39,784 nt of DNA from an uncultured Oscillospiraceae bacterium (GCA_944385365.1 CALWWW010000022.1:1-39784); one strand, 5' to 3'. Shown: positions 26,863-34,409, counted from the first letter of the stretch. Notes: generated by a model from the sequence alone, not told the origin. Translations and numbers: made by a program.

Positions 26863-26956
26863 TTGACGAAAAATCGGTTTAATGTTATTGTAATTCTAAC
26901 GTTTTTCAGGTTGAAAATCGGAATTGTGTCAAATCCGTCCCTGTTTTGTGCAGATC
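26863..26956 (+). promoter_or_regulatory. Promoter and weak LytTR-like repeat before sensor kinase 4
   Basis: TTGACG (26863-26868), a 17-nt spacer and TATTGT (26886-26891) make a possible promoter. Downstream, TGTGTCAAAT (26925-26934) and TGTGCAGATC (26947-26956) repeat with a 22-nt period; the second half is degenerate. Here the repeats would lie in the leader, not upstream of the promoter. Confidence 0.35.
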
Positions 26957-26983
26957 TTTCAGATTTCGGGAGGAGGTGGAAAT

Positions 26984-28243
26984 TTGGTTGAGCTGTTTGT
27001 CATGGAGTATATGACGGTGCTGGGTATGACCATGGTACTGCTGTTTCTGGACAGCCGGTATTCGCGGCGGCGCACCATTTTGACAGTCTGCAGCGCCATT
27101 GTGCTGGTCATGGCGGCGGTGGCTGCCATATATTTGACCACCGGCTTGGGAACTACAATCCGGATTTATACTTTGGTTGCCCACGTCCCGTCTCTTATAA
27201 TCTGTCTCGCACTCAGCCGCTTCCGTGGTTGGCGGCTGGTGTTTCAGTTGCTCTCTGCGATCCTGTTCTGTATGCTGATCCACCACGGTGCCGGGCTAAT
27301 CTACTACCTGTCAGGCAACCGGTTTTGGGTGCTGCTCTTGTCTTATGCTGTCCTCAGTGCAGGAGTAATCTGGTTCTTGCTTCGATTTCTGCGGCCACTG
27401 TTTCTCCAGACGCTGCTGGAACTGCGCCGGGGCTGGTGGCTCATGTGCCTGGTGATGATCCTGTACTATGTCGTCGCCATCTACCTGATTCCTGGTTATG
27501 TGGGCATTACGCGGAGCAGCACCATCCTGAAGCCTGCCGTTTCCCTGCTGATGGTGGGATTCTATTCTATTTTAATGTTCCTCTTTTTCAGCATTCGGAA
27601 GGAGGCAGAGATCCGGCACGGTGCACAGATTTCCGCCTTGCAGCTCTCTGCCCTGCAAAACCGCATGGAAGCAGTTCGTGTGACCGAGGACGCCATCCGT
27701 ATGGAGCGCCATGACCTTCGCCACCGGCTCCAGGCCGTGGCGGAGCTGGTGGCCCGTGGCGATCGGGAGGCGGCGCTGGACTTTTTGGACGCTGCAAAGG
27801 AGCGGTTGGACGAGCGAAAGGCAATCCGCTGGTGTCGACCACCGGTGCTGGACGCCGTGTTTTCCTCCTACTTTGACCAGGCGAAAAACGAGGAAATTCC
27901 GGTGGATGCCGCAGTCGCCCTGCCGGACAAGCTGCCGGTCAATGAGGGAGAACTGGCGGTGGTTCTGGCCAACGCTTTGGAAAACGCCATTCATGCCAAT
28001 TTGAAACTGCCGCCGGAACGTCGCGGGATCCGCTGCCGCATGATGGCAGCCCCCTCTTTGATGCTGGAACTTTCCAATCCCTGTGACGGGAAGATTTCCT
28101 TTGACGATCAGGGTCTTCCGGTGGCGCAGCGTGAAGGCCATGGAATCGGCACGCAGTCCATCACTTTATTTTGCAAAAAGCACGGCGCCGTGTGCCAGTA
28201 CGACCTGACCGGTGACATTTTTCGTCTGCGGCTGGTGCTGTAA
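26984..28243 (+). CDS. GHKL-family sensor histidine kinase (AgrC-like), copy 4
   Basis: 419 residues from TTG 26984, with GGAGGAGGTGG just before it. It has the same length as kinase 3 and very close sequence throughout, including the membrane part (VMEYMTVLGMTMVLLFLDSR). Core motifs: ERHDLRHRLQAVAELV, ANALENAIHANL, EGHGIGTQSI. The pair arose by tandem duplication with its terminator. The membrane segments differ more than the kinase core does, which suggests diversification of the sensed signal, possibly with gene conversion of the core. It is also an orphan with no adjacent regulator or peptide-processing gene. Confidence 0.87.
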   Translation: MVELFVMEYMTVLGMTMVLLFLDSRYSRRRTILTVCSAIVLVMAAVAAIYLTTGLGTTIRIYTLVAHVPSLIICLALSRFRGWRLVFQLLSAILFCMLIHHGAGLIYYLSGNRFWVLLLSYAVLSAGVIWFLLRFLRPLFLQTLLELRRGWWLMCLVMILYYVVAIYLIPGYVGITRSSTILKPAVSLLMVGFYSILMFLFFSIRKEAEIRHGAQISALQLSALQNRMEAVRVTEDAIRMERHDLRHRLQAVAELVARGDREAALDFLDAAKERLDERKAIRWCRPPVLDAVFSSYFDQAKNEEIPVDAAVALPDKLPVNEGELAVVLANALENAIHANLKLPPERRGIRCRMMAAPSLMLELSNPCDGKISFDDQGLPVAQREGHGIGTQSITLFCKKHGAVCQYDLTGDIFRLRLVL

Positions 28244-28244
28244 A

Positions 28245-28292
28245 CAGCAGGCCGGACAAGTTACGAAAGCTTGTCCGGCCTGCTGTTCTTTT
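28245..28292 (+). terminator. Terminator after sensor kinase 4
   Basis: 16-bp perfect stem (28245-28260 with 28270-28285), followed by TTCTTTT. A second small stem (28302-28311 with 28315-28324, CGGGACGGCC) lies just beyond and may end the SLH remnant on the other strand. Confidence 0.85.
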
Positions 28293-28329
28293 GGAAGGAA
28301 CCGGGACGGCCGATGGCCGTCCCGATTGT

Positions 28330-28527
28330 CTATGATGCCTGGTCTGTCATGCAGAAACGCATCAGCATGGTTGCCGCCTGAGCACGGGTTGCCGTGCCGC
28401 CGGGCACCAGGGTACTATCGGTGACGCCTTCGATAATGCCGGCGCCGCAGGCCCACTGGAAGGCCGGAACGGCGTACTCGCTGATATCGAACGCATCGGT
28501 GTAGGAGAGGATATTGGTATCCTCGCC
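28330..28527 (-). pseudogene. C-terminal SLH-domain fragment
   Basis: The peptide EDTNILSYTDAFDISEYAVP, AFQWACGAGIIEG and GTATRAQAATMLMRFC is the end of an S-layer-homology domain, the cell-wall anchoring repeat of Clostridia surface proteins. The domain keeps its TRAQAATMLMRF end, but all upstream protein is missing, and the sequence before GEDTN is unrelated. It is the stump of a deleted surface protein gene. Confidence 0.7.
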
Positions 28528-28613
28528 TAAGGGGCTTATTTTACGCCTTTGTATTCTTGCTACCCGTAAACGGGTCAATAAATTCCCTTAATCTCGTCCG
28601 TGCACGCTCCCAA

Positions 28614-28736
28614 ATGGAGAACGACATCCAACAGATTCTCGATGACTGCGATGACTATGAAGTGCGCGTCGTCCGTGAGGTCGCAAAAGCGGCTGTGGAT
28701 GCGTTGCGCTCCAATGAACACTTGAAACGCATATAA
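28614..28736 (+). pseudogene. C-terminal fragment, probably of an XRE-type regulator
   Basis: A 40-codon stretch (MENDIQQILDDCDDYEVRVV, REVAKAAVDALRSN) reads like the amphipathic C-terminal tail that follows the HTH domain in many Clostridia XRE regulators ('DCxDYE...AxALxxxLR'). No HTH is found upstream and no ribosome site is evident. Likely a remnant left by the same rearrangement that truncated the SLH gene. Motif recognition is tentative. Confidence 0.35.
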
Positions 28737-28767
28737 AACAGGAGTTGCCAGACTCCAGAATAATTCG

Positions 28768-28816
28768 ATCCCCCGTCTTGCAAAAGACATTCCAGTGTCT
28801 ATGCAAAGCGGGGGAT
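28768..28816. repeat. Compound hairpin, possible terminator
   Basis: Outer stem ATCCCCCG (28768-28775) with CGGGGGAT (28809-28816). Inside, TTGCA/TGCAA and AGACA/TGTCT can pair around TTCCAG. It is followed by TATTTATA on the plus strand. It may end a lost gene or belong to a small structured RNA. Confidence 0.45.
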
Positions 28817-28963
28817 TATTTATACTTCACATCGTCGAGCTGCAATTGAAATCAAGTTGCGTTTCTCATTGATCCAGAGAATGTACATTGAGAAATCATT
28901 CGCTTTTAGATTTTCACCGCTTGGCGTTCTTACCTCCCACAAGATTTCGCCACTCCCAAAACG

Positions 28964-28996
28964 CATCCACCAACTTGCTGGTGGATGTGTTTTTCA
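28964..28996 (+). terminator. Terminator-like hairpin upstream of operon B
   Basis: CATCCACCA (28964-28972) pairs with TGGTGGATG (28979-28987), 6-nt loop, then TGTTTTTC. It would insulate operon B from upstream transcripts. Confidence 0.65.
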
Positions 28997-29015
28997 TTTG
29001 ATCGTGAGCTGGCAA

Positions 29016-29080
29016 AAAATGCGCAAGAAGGCACAAATTTTGCACACTCGATGCAAAACAGCTCTGTCGCGTAGTAAAGT
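29016..29080 (+). promoter_or_regulatory. Candidate LytTR operator and promoter of operon B
   Basis: AAAATGCGCA (29016-29025) and ATTTTGCACA (29037-29046) repeat with a 21-nt period, in the same orientation to the genes as the operator of operon A. Four bases later a weak ATGCAA (29051-29056), comparable with TGCCAA of operon A, and a TAAAGT (29075-29080) 18 nt on could be the -35 and -10. The match is looser than at the other sites. Confidence 0.35.
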
Positions 29081-29142
29081 AATTTTGTTATCAAGCATTT
29101 TCCAATCGCCCAAGGAACAAAAACAGGAAGTGACTCCCGCCC

Positions 29143-29877
29143 ATGAAACAAATCGGAAAAGGCATCGCGCGGCTGCTTGAACTGACGCTGATGTTCTCGG
29201 CGCTGCTTGGATTGGCCGGTTGTGCCGGTACAGAAATAACTACCGAGGAGCTCTGGCAGCAAGCCATGATAGATGCGGTATTCAGCGAGGACAACGAGGT
29301 AATGGAACTGGTAACACTGACCTCCGAGGATCCCCGGGTAATCTGGGACGAGGCAGGTGAACGGGTGCTGCTTCTGACTTGGCACAGTGCAGAAGACCGA
29401 TATGAGCCAGGTCAGGCCATGGACGGCTCGGGGGAAATCTGGGCAACCTCGGCAGGGGAAATGATTGACTGGTATGAGGCAAACGGACAGGATGTGAAAA
29501 ACTGGACACTGCGCTTTGCACAGCTGCTGGGCATCCCTGGTGACACGGATTACGGTCAGTTTACCGCCTTCTGGGCGCATCCAAAAGATGTAATCCGTCC
29601 GGCCTATGAAACCGACGTGGCCAGTCAGGTGAAAAACGACTACGGCTTGGTGTCCCAAGATGCGTACAAGGAATGGTTTGACGCAAACATTCTCTGGTCC
29701 TACTTTGAAAGCGAGTACCCATGGACGCGGCTGGGTTATACCTATGACTGGAGCGGCGAGACTTCAGAGTACGGTCTGACGGAGTTTCTGTTGTTTGATG
29801 GGGAGACCTCCCAGGTGGAATTTACGCTGCCCACCCTGGAATTTGTGAATTGGCTGGAAGATCAGACGACCAACTGA
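29143..29877 (+). CDS. Uncharacterised lipoprotein
   Basis: 244 residues with a lipoprotein signal (charged start, hydrophobic ELTLMFSALLGLAGC, predicted lipid-bound Cys27). The mature part is acidic and rich in Trp and Tyr (HSAEDRYEPGQAMDGSGEIW, YESEYPW-like blocks), with no family I recognise. It is expected outside the membrane, attached to the cell surface. It opens the plus-strand cluster and is followed after 26 nt by the small Cys-rich gene. It could be a secreted binding or sensor component of operon B, but nothing shows this directly. No strong ribosome site is seen before its ATG. Confidence 0.75.
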   Translation: MKQIGKGIARLLELTLMFSALLGLAGCAGTEITTEELWQQAMIDAVFSEDNEVMELVTLTSEDPRVIWDEAGERVLLLTWHSAEDRYEPGQAMDGSGEIWATSAGEMIDWYEANGQDVKNWTLRFAQLLGIPGDTDYGQFTAFWAHPKDVIRPAYETDVASQVKNDYGLVSQDAYKEWFDANILWSYFESEYPWTRLGYTYDWSGETSEYGLTEFLLFDGETSQVEFTLPTLEFVNWLEDQTTN

Positions 29878-29903
29878 GCCGCCAGATAAGGAGGAATGAA
29901 AAC

Positions 29904-30104
29904 ATGGATCAACGGTGTGACAACGTCAGGGACTGTCCCTGTACATACGATTGCCCCCGGCACGGGAAGTGCTGTGCCTGTGTAGCCCATCATCGGGACC
30001 ACAACGAAGGAGTACCCGGGTGCTTCTTCTCCAAAGAGGCGGAGGCCACCTATGACCGCAGCATTGAAGCACTGGCCCGGGATCACGGGATCATTCCGAA
30101 ATAA
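29904..30104 (+). CDS. Small Cys-rich protein, DUF6485-like
   Basis: 66 residues with CDNVRDCPCTYDCPRHGKCC, ACVAHHRDHNEGVPGCFF, then a helical tail (SKEAEATYDRSIEALARDHG). The cysteine/histidine pattern matches the short DUF6485-type proteins common in Clostridia, which probably bind a metal; function unknown. The start at 29904 follows AAGGAGG at 9 nt; a nearer ATG is out of frame. It lies between the lipoprotein gene and the PAS-CPBP gene with short gaps. Confidence 0.8.
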   Translation: MDQRCDNVRDCPCTYDCPRHGKCCACVAHHRDHNEGVPGCFFSKEAEATYDRSIEALARDHGIIPK

Positions 30105-30118
30105 GAGGAGTTTTGAGG

Positions 30119-31165
30119 ATGGGAACTACCGCAATACAGGAAATCGTCCCGCGGATTCTGCGGGATATGCGCGACGGCGTCCTGGTGCTGGATATGCAGG
30201 GCAACATCCTGTATCTGAACGACCAGGGACGGGCGTTGCTGGGCACGGATCAGAACTGTACAGGGCTGAAATACACGGCAGCCTTTTGGGAACAGAATGC
30301 AGATGGACGAAACGATGATTTTCACCAGTTTGTCCTGGACGCCGTCTATGACAAGGAACACGCGCACAGCGGCGAGGCATCCTACACCCCCCGAGGCCAG
30401 GAGGAACGCCGGTTCCGGCTGACCTCCTCCTTCCTCCACAGCGAGGACGGGACCAAAAAAATCGGCATTGTGGTGCTGTTTTCAGACATCACCGAGACCG
30501 CGCGGCTCCACCAGCAGCGCCGGGAGTCCTCCATTGTCTTTGCGGTGCTGATGATCTGCGTCTGCGTATACCTGTTCCTCTGGAGCCTGCTGCGCTATCT
30601 GGACGCTGAGCCGCCCGGATGGGTGATGAATCTGATGATCGAGGGCATTTCGGTCATTATGTTTTTCATCGTCCTGAAAACCACTTCCTTTTCCATTCGG
30701 GACATCGGCCTGCGGATCACCAACGCAAAGGCCACCTTCGTTCCGGACATTCTTATCACCCTGGGCGCCTGCGCCGTCCTGGTGGGTGGAAAGGTCGTGC
30801 TGCTCCGGGTCGCGCCTGGCTTCTTCCCGGAAGGGGCGCCCTTCTGGGACTGGAGCGTCGGCACCTTTGCCGATGTGATCTATCCGCTGACCGTAATCCT
30901 GCAGGAATTTCTGGCCCGCGGCGTCATGCAGGAGAACCTCCGAAGAATCTTCACGGGAAAGCACGCCGCCGCCCTCTCCATCATTGTGTCAGCCCTGGTC
31001 TTCGGCGTGCTCCATATTGCCTACGGTTTCATGTTTATGGTGGGAGCTACGCTGCTGCTAGGCGTGATGGGCATATTTTACCATAAGCAGGGCAACATCT
31101 GGGGCCTGTGCATCATCCACTATGTGCTGGGGGAGGTGGCATCATTTCTGCGCTATATCATCTGA
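30119..31165 (+). CDS. PAS-domain protein fused to a CPBP (CAAX-protease-like) membrane domain
   Basis: 348 residues. The first ~125 form a PAS-type sensory domain (RDMRDGVLVLDMQGNILYLN, GRALLG, IGIVVLFSDITE). The rest has about seven membrane helices of the CPBP/Abi family, with motif 1 as LQEFLARGVMQENLRR, motif 2 VFGVLHIAYG and motif 3 IIHYVLGEV. Motif 1 usually begins with two glutamates; here the first is Gln. CPBP proteins are intramembrane glutamate proteases that cut prenylated or bacteriocin-like proteins, or act as scaffolds. A PAS sensor on a CPBP domain is unusual. The ATG at 30119 has GAGGAG 8 nt before it. Its 3' end overlaps the next frame. Confidence 0.8.
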   Translation: MGTTAIQEIVPRILRDMRDGVLVLDMQGNILYLNDQGRALLGTDQNCTGLKYTAAFWEQNADGRNDDFHQFVLDAVYDKEHAHSGEASYTPRGQEERRFRLTSSFLHSEDGTKKIGIVVLFSDITETARLHQQRRESSIVFAVLMICVCVYLFLWSLLRYLDAEPPGWVMNLMIEGISVIMFFIVLKTTSFSIRDIGLRITNAKATFVPDILITLGACAVLVGGKVVLLRVAPGFFPEGAPFWDWSVGTFADVIYPLTVILQEFLARGVMQENLRRIFTGKHAAALSIIVSALVFGVLHIAYGFMFMVGATLLLGVMGIFYHKQGNIWGLCIIHYVLGEVASFLRYII

Positions 31166-31950
31166 AGATTTCATCCTTCAACGGGGTCTGGTGGGCTGTT
31201 ATGGCGGTGATTGCGGCAGCCACCATGGGAATCTGGTTTTACCGCCGGCGGCTCTCCGAACAGGAAAACTGGAAATTTTTAACGGTGCTGTCAGCGTTTA
31301 CGATCGTCTATCTGGCAGTCTATAAAGTTCTGCTGGCGTTCAGCCCGGCATACGAATTTGTGATTTGGAATGAGCTGCCCCTGTATCCATGCAACATCGT
31401 GGCGCTTCTGACACTCCCCGCCACCCTGCTCCACGGACGGGCCGGGCGCCTGCTGAAGGCATTCTGCTTCTACGCCGGAATCGTGTTCACGCCTGTGGCA
31501 ATGACCATGCCGGTGACAGGCTTTGGGGACGTACCGCTGCTTTCCGTAAACGCCATCGGCTTCTATGGTTTTCATGGTCTGCTGCTGGTGTTGTCCATCA
31601 GCTTCGGCACCCTGAAAGTCTACCGGCCCGCGTTCCGAGATATCCCAGGTGTCCTGCTGGTGCTGATGCTCCTGGCCCTGCCGGTGCACGGCGTCTGTAT
31701 GCTGCTGCGGGCCACCGTGTATCCGGAGGCGAACTACTTTTATACCTATGGCCTGGCCGGAAATCCGATTTTGGAGGGGCTGAAGGGCCTGATCCCCATC
31801 CCGCTGGTCTACCAGCTGCCGCTGCTGCTGGTTATGGCAGCGCTCTGTGCAATCATTACACTGCTGTTCCGGGGCGTCCGGAACCTGGCCGCTCGTCGGA
31901 ATCAGAACGGTGCCTGCAGGTCGGACGCCAAAGAAACATATCTATCCTGA
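31108..31950 (+). CDS. YwaF/TMEM164-like integral membrane protein
   Basis: Up to 280 residues with about seven membrane helices. Family marks are ELPLYPCNIVALLTLPATLL, the repeated small-residue and His blocks GFYGFHGLLLVLSISFGTLK, and NYFYTYGLAGNPILEGLKGL, typical of the YwaF (TIGR02206) / TMEM164 group. TMEM164 is a lipid acyltransferase in animals; bacterial members are uncharacterised. The start is uncertain: the frame opens at ATG 31108 inside the previous gene, while the best ribosome site (GGGGGAGGTGG, 31129-31139) points to ATC/ATT codons at 31141-31146, and ATG 31201 would cut into the first helix. It precedes the STAS gene by 16 nt. Confidence 0.75.
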   Translation: MHHPLCAGGGGIISALYHLKISSFNGVWWAVMAVIAAATMGIWFYRRRLSEQENWKFLTVLSAFTIVYLAVYKVLLAFSPAYEFVIWNELPLYPCNIVALLTLPATLLHGRAGRLLKAFCFYAGIVFTPVAMTMPVTGFGDVPLLSVNAIGFYGFHGLLLVLSISFGTLKVYRPAFRDIPGVLLVLMLLALPVHGVCMLLRATVYPEANYFYTYGLAGNPILEGLKGLIPIPLVYQLPLLLVMAALCAIITLLFRGVRNLAARRNQNGACRSDAKETYLS

Positions 31951-31966
31951 AAACGGAGGTTATCCT

Positions 31967-32263
31967 ATGAACATCATCAAGAAAACGGAAGGTACCACCC
32001 TGGCGCTGGTTCTGGAGGGCCGGCTGGACACCACCACCGCCCCGCAGCTGGAGACGGAGCTGAAAAGTAGCCTGGACGGCGTGACGGCGCTGGATCTGGA
32101 TTTTGAGAAGCTGGAGTATCTGTCTTCCGCCGGCCTGCGGGTTCTGCTGGCCGCTCAGAAGGTGATGAACAAACAGGGAACCATGGTAATCCACCATGTG
32201 AACGACACCATCCACGAGGTGTTCGAGGTGACGGGCTTTCTGGACATCCTGACCATCGAATAA
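31967..32263 (+). CDS. STAS-domain anti-sigma-factor antagonist (SpoIIAA/RsbV-like), copy 2
   Basis: 98 residues, same length as copy 1 and about 83% identical by my count. It keeps EGRLDTTTAPQLETEL, the phosphorylatable serine region LEYLSSAGLRVLLAAQK, and the end EVFEVTGFLDILTIE. Differences cluster in the first 18 residues and around 72-84, which may tune partner choice. ACGGAGG lies before its ATG. It is followed after 12 nt by lactate dehydrogenase and then by three genes whose products carry RsbW-like domains. It should be the substrate of the SpoIIE-RsbW protein at 36276 and could cross-talk with operon A. Confidence 0.92.
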   Translation: MNIIKKTEGTTLALVLEGRLDTTTAPQLETELKSSLDGVTALDLDFEKLEYLSSAGLRVLLAAQKVMNKQGTMVIHHVNDTIHEVFEVTGFLDILTIE

Positions 32264-32275
32264 GGGGTTTTCCGC

Positions 32276-33244
32276 ATGAAGATTGCAGTCATTGGCAATG
32301 GAAACGTAGGTATGGCCGCCTTTGGTGAGCTTCTTCGAATGCCGGAAATCCGCGAACTGGCCCTGGTAGGCCGGAACGTGGAGCGGATCCGGGCAGAAGT
32401 AGAGGACTACGCCGACGCGCAGGTGCTTCACACGGCACCGGGCGTCAAGCTCTCCGGCGGCGGCTATGAGAAAACGGCGGGCGCCGACATTCTCCTCTAC
32501 ACCGCCGGAGCGGCCCAGAAGCCGGGCCAGACGCGGCTGGAGCTGGCGGCGGAAAACGTCCGCATCACACGGCAGATCTTCGGTGAAGTCAGCCGCTATA
32601 ACCGGGACGGCATCGTAATCTGCCTGAGCAACCCGGTGGACCTGATTACCGCCGTGGTGCGCGACTGCACCGGACGTCCGCCGGAAAAAGTCATTGGCAC
32701 CGGCACGCTGCTGGACACCGCCCGCCTGAAAAAATATCTGTCCAACCTTCTGGACGTGTCATCCGCCTCGGTGACGGCCTATGTGCTGGGTGAACACGGC
32801 GACAGTTCCTGCGTGATCTGGAGTGCTACCCGGATTTCCGGTCAGCCGGTGGACAGCTATCTCTCCTTTTCCCTGGAAGATGAAGCCCATATCCGCCGGC
32901 AGGCCATGGCCGGCATGGTACGAGGCAGCGCGGGGAAACTCATCCGCGCCAAGGGTTCTACCGCCTACGGCGTGGCTGCCGCGGCTAGTCGGCTGGTACA
33001 GGCCATCATCCATGACACGCGGGATATTCTGACCGTGTCCGTGGAACTGGGAGGCGCGTATGGCAAAAACGGATTGGCCATATCCGTTCCCTGCATCGTG
33101 GACCGCCAGGGTGCCCGTGTGGCGGCGGAGCTGCCCATGTCCGAGGACGAACGGCAGGCGTTTGACGCTTCCGCCGACGTGGTTGCCGCCATCACCAAGA
33201 ACTTTATCGAGAAAGGATCCGATGGAAACGATGAAATCCAATGA
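32276..33244 (+). CDS. ldh: L-lactate dehydrogenase
   Basis: 322 residues of the lactate/malate dehydrogenase family: NAD-binding start KIAVIGNGNVGMAA, loop YTAGAAQKPGQTR, LSNPVDLIT, IGTGTLLDTARL, and the catalytic GEHGDSS. The Gln before Lys-Pro-Gly in the substrate loop is the residue that selects pyruvate over oxaloacetate, so lactate dehydrogenase is more likely than malate dehydrogenase. It interconverts pyruvate and lactate with NADH in the cytosol. It lies inside operon B between the STAS gene and the RsbW-VOC gene, overlapping the latter by 23 nt, so its dosage is tied to the regulatory genes. No regulatory domain is fused to it. Confidence 0.85.
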   Translation: MKIAVIGNGNVGMAAFGELLRMPEIRELALVGRNVERIRAEVEDYADAQVLHTAPGVKLSGGGYEKTAGADILLYTAGAAQKPGQTRLELAAENVRITRQIFGEVSRYNRDGIVICLSNPVDLITAVVRDCTGRPPEKVIGTGTLLDTARLKKYLSNLLDVSSASVTAYVLGEHGDSSCVIWSATRISGQPVDSYLSFSLEDEAHIRRQAMAGMVRGSAGKLIRAKGSTAYGVAAAASRLVQAIIHDTRDILTVSVELGGAYGKNGLAISVPCIVDRQGARVAAELPMSEDERQAFDASADVVAAITKNFIEKGSDGNDEIQ

Positions 33245-34409
33245 AATTGCGTTATCCAACAGCCTGTCCTGCGCTGTAAACGCGCTGCAGACCGTGGAAC
33301 AGGCCTCCGAACAGGCTGGCTTCAGCCGGGAGCAGACCAATATTCTGCGGCTTTTGACCGAGGAAATGATCGCCATGACCACTGATATCCTGCAGGAGTG
33401 CAAGGGCTCTCTGTGGATGGAATGGGAAGGCACGGCCTGTGAACTGCATCTGACCGCCGTGGCGCCCATGGAAGAAGCGGCAAAGGCTGCCTTCATCGAG
33501 GCGTCCAGAGCCAAGGTGAACACCCCCGTCAAGGGCCTGAAAAACCGGATCAGTGCCCTGCTGGCCGGGATGCTCAGCAGTGTGAACAGCCCGGAGCTGT
33601 ACGCCGCCATGAGCGCGGGTTTTGTCGGCGGTATACCGTCCATGCCCTCGATGCGGACCTGGTCCCTGGCCGCCTATGCGGAAAACCAGAAGCAGGACCA
33701 AAAGGACGCCGAACTGGAAGGTGTGGAAAAATCCATTCTGACCGGCCTTGCCGACGATGTGGTGGTGTCGGTCAAAAACAACTGGGTGGAGCTGGTCGTC
33801 CGGAAAGCTTTCAACGCACCGGCTCAGGCTGCCATGCCGCGGTTTACAGGACTTTCCCATGTGTGCATCTTTGTGGATGATATGATGGAAGCGGCCGCCT
33901 ATTATCAGAAGCTGCTGGGCGCCGTGCCGGACCACTACCTCTCCCACTGGAGAAACAAGGGTTTCTTCCAGGCCGGCGGTTTTGTACGGGAGGCCAAGGA
34001 CGGTGATGTCTCCATCGCTTTTTTGAATGTGCCCGGCACGAAGCTGACGCTGGAGCTCATGCAGTACCACTATCCGGAGGGCCGCAAAGAGCCGGTGATT
34101 TTCGCCGCCAACGATGTCAGCGGCGCCCGGCACGTGGCGTTGAAGATCACCAATATTGAAGAGGCATTCGAGCACATCAAATCCATGCCCGATACGAGGC
34201 TCATCAATGAAACAGACGAGTATCGGGTATTCCAGATCAGTGAGACGCAGCCCTCGGAGGTGCGCTTCTTTGATCAGGATCTGCGGGAAAGCGATGAGCG
34301 GAATGTACAGACGGCCAAAATCCTCAGCGGGGTGCGGTATTTCTACTTTATTGACAAGTACGGCCTCCAGTGGGAATTCGAACAGGGCCACAGTGACATC
34401 GGCGACTGA
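33222..34409 (+). CDS. RsbW-like domain fused to a VOC (glyoxalase-fold) domain
   Basis: 395 residues. The first ~195 resemble a strongly altered RsbW domain: REQTNILRLLTEEMIAMTTDIL at the N-box position (Asn replaced by Met), LHLTAVAPM at the D-box, and the closing strand VKNNWVELVVRK. From about 205 to the end there is a vicinal-oxygen-chelate fold (LSHVCIFVDDMMEAAAYYQK, FYFIDKYGLQWEFEQG), as in glyoxalase I, dioxygenases and epimerases. Several of the usual metal ligands are hard to place, so catalysis is unproven. The start ATG follows GAAAGGA and lies inside the lactate dehydrogenase gene. The fusion fits the local pattern of RsbW-like domains attached to effectors; a STAS-controlled enzyme or ligand sensor is an inference. 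Confidence 0.72.
   Translation: METMKSNEIALSNSLSCAVNALQTVEQASEQAGFSREQTNILRLLTEEMIAMTTDILQECKGSLWMEWEGTACELHLTAVAPMEEAAKAAFIEASRAKVNTPVKGLKNRISALLAGMLSSVNSPELYAAMSAGFVGGIPSMPSMRTWSLAAYAENQKQDQKDAELEGVEKSILTGLADDVVVSVKNNWVELVVRKAFNAPAQAAMPRFTGLSHVCIFVDDMMEAAAYYQKLLGAVPDHYLSHWRNKGFFQAGGFVREAKDGDVSIAFLNVPGTKLTLELMQYHYPEGRKEPVIFAANDVSGARHVALKITNIEEAFEHIKSMPDTRLINETDEYRVFQISETQPSEVRFFDQDLRESDERNVQTAKILSGVRYFYFIDKYGLQWEFEQGHSDIGD

Larger units (their letters stand above)
28817..29142. other. Non-coding stretch before operon B
   Basis: It contains the terminator-like hairpin at 28964-28987 and the candidate operator at 29016-29046. I see no gene on either strand; frames here lack recognisable protein sequence or ribosome sites. 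Confidence 0.5.

Noticed and set aside
28930-29658. Minus-strand open frame opposite the lipoprotein gene
   Set aside because: The plus strand has a clear lipoprotein signal and lipobox; the opposite peptide has no motif.
32276-33244. Malate dehydrogenase
   Set aside because: The substrate loop has Gln before Lys-Pro-Gly (AAQKPGQTR), as in lactate dehydrogenases, rather than the Arg of malate dehydrogenases.
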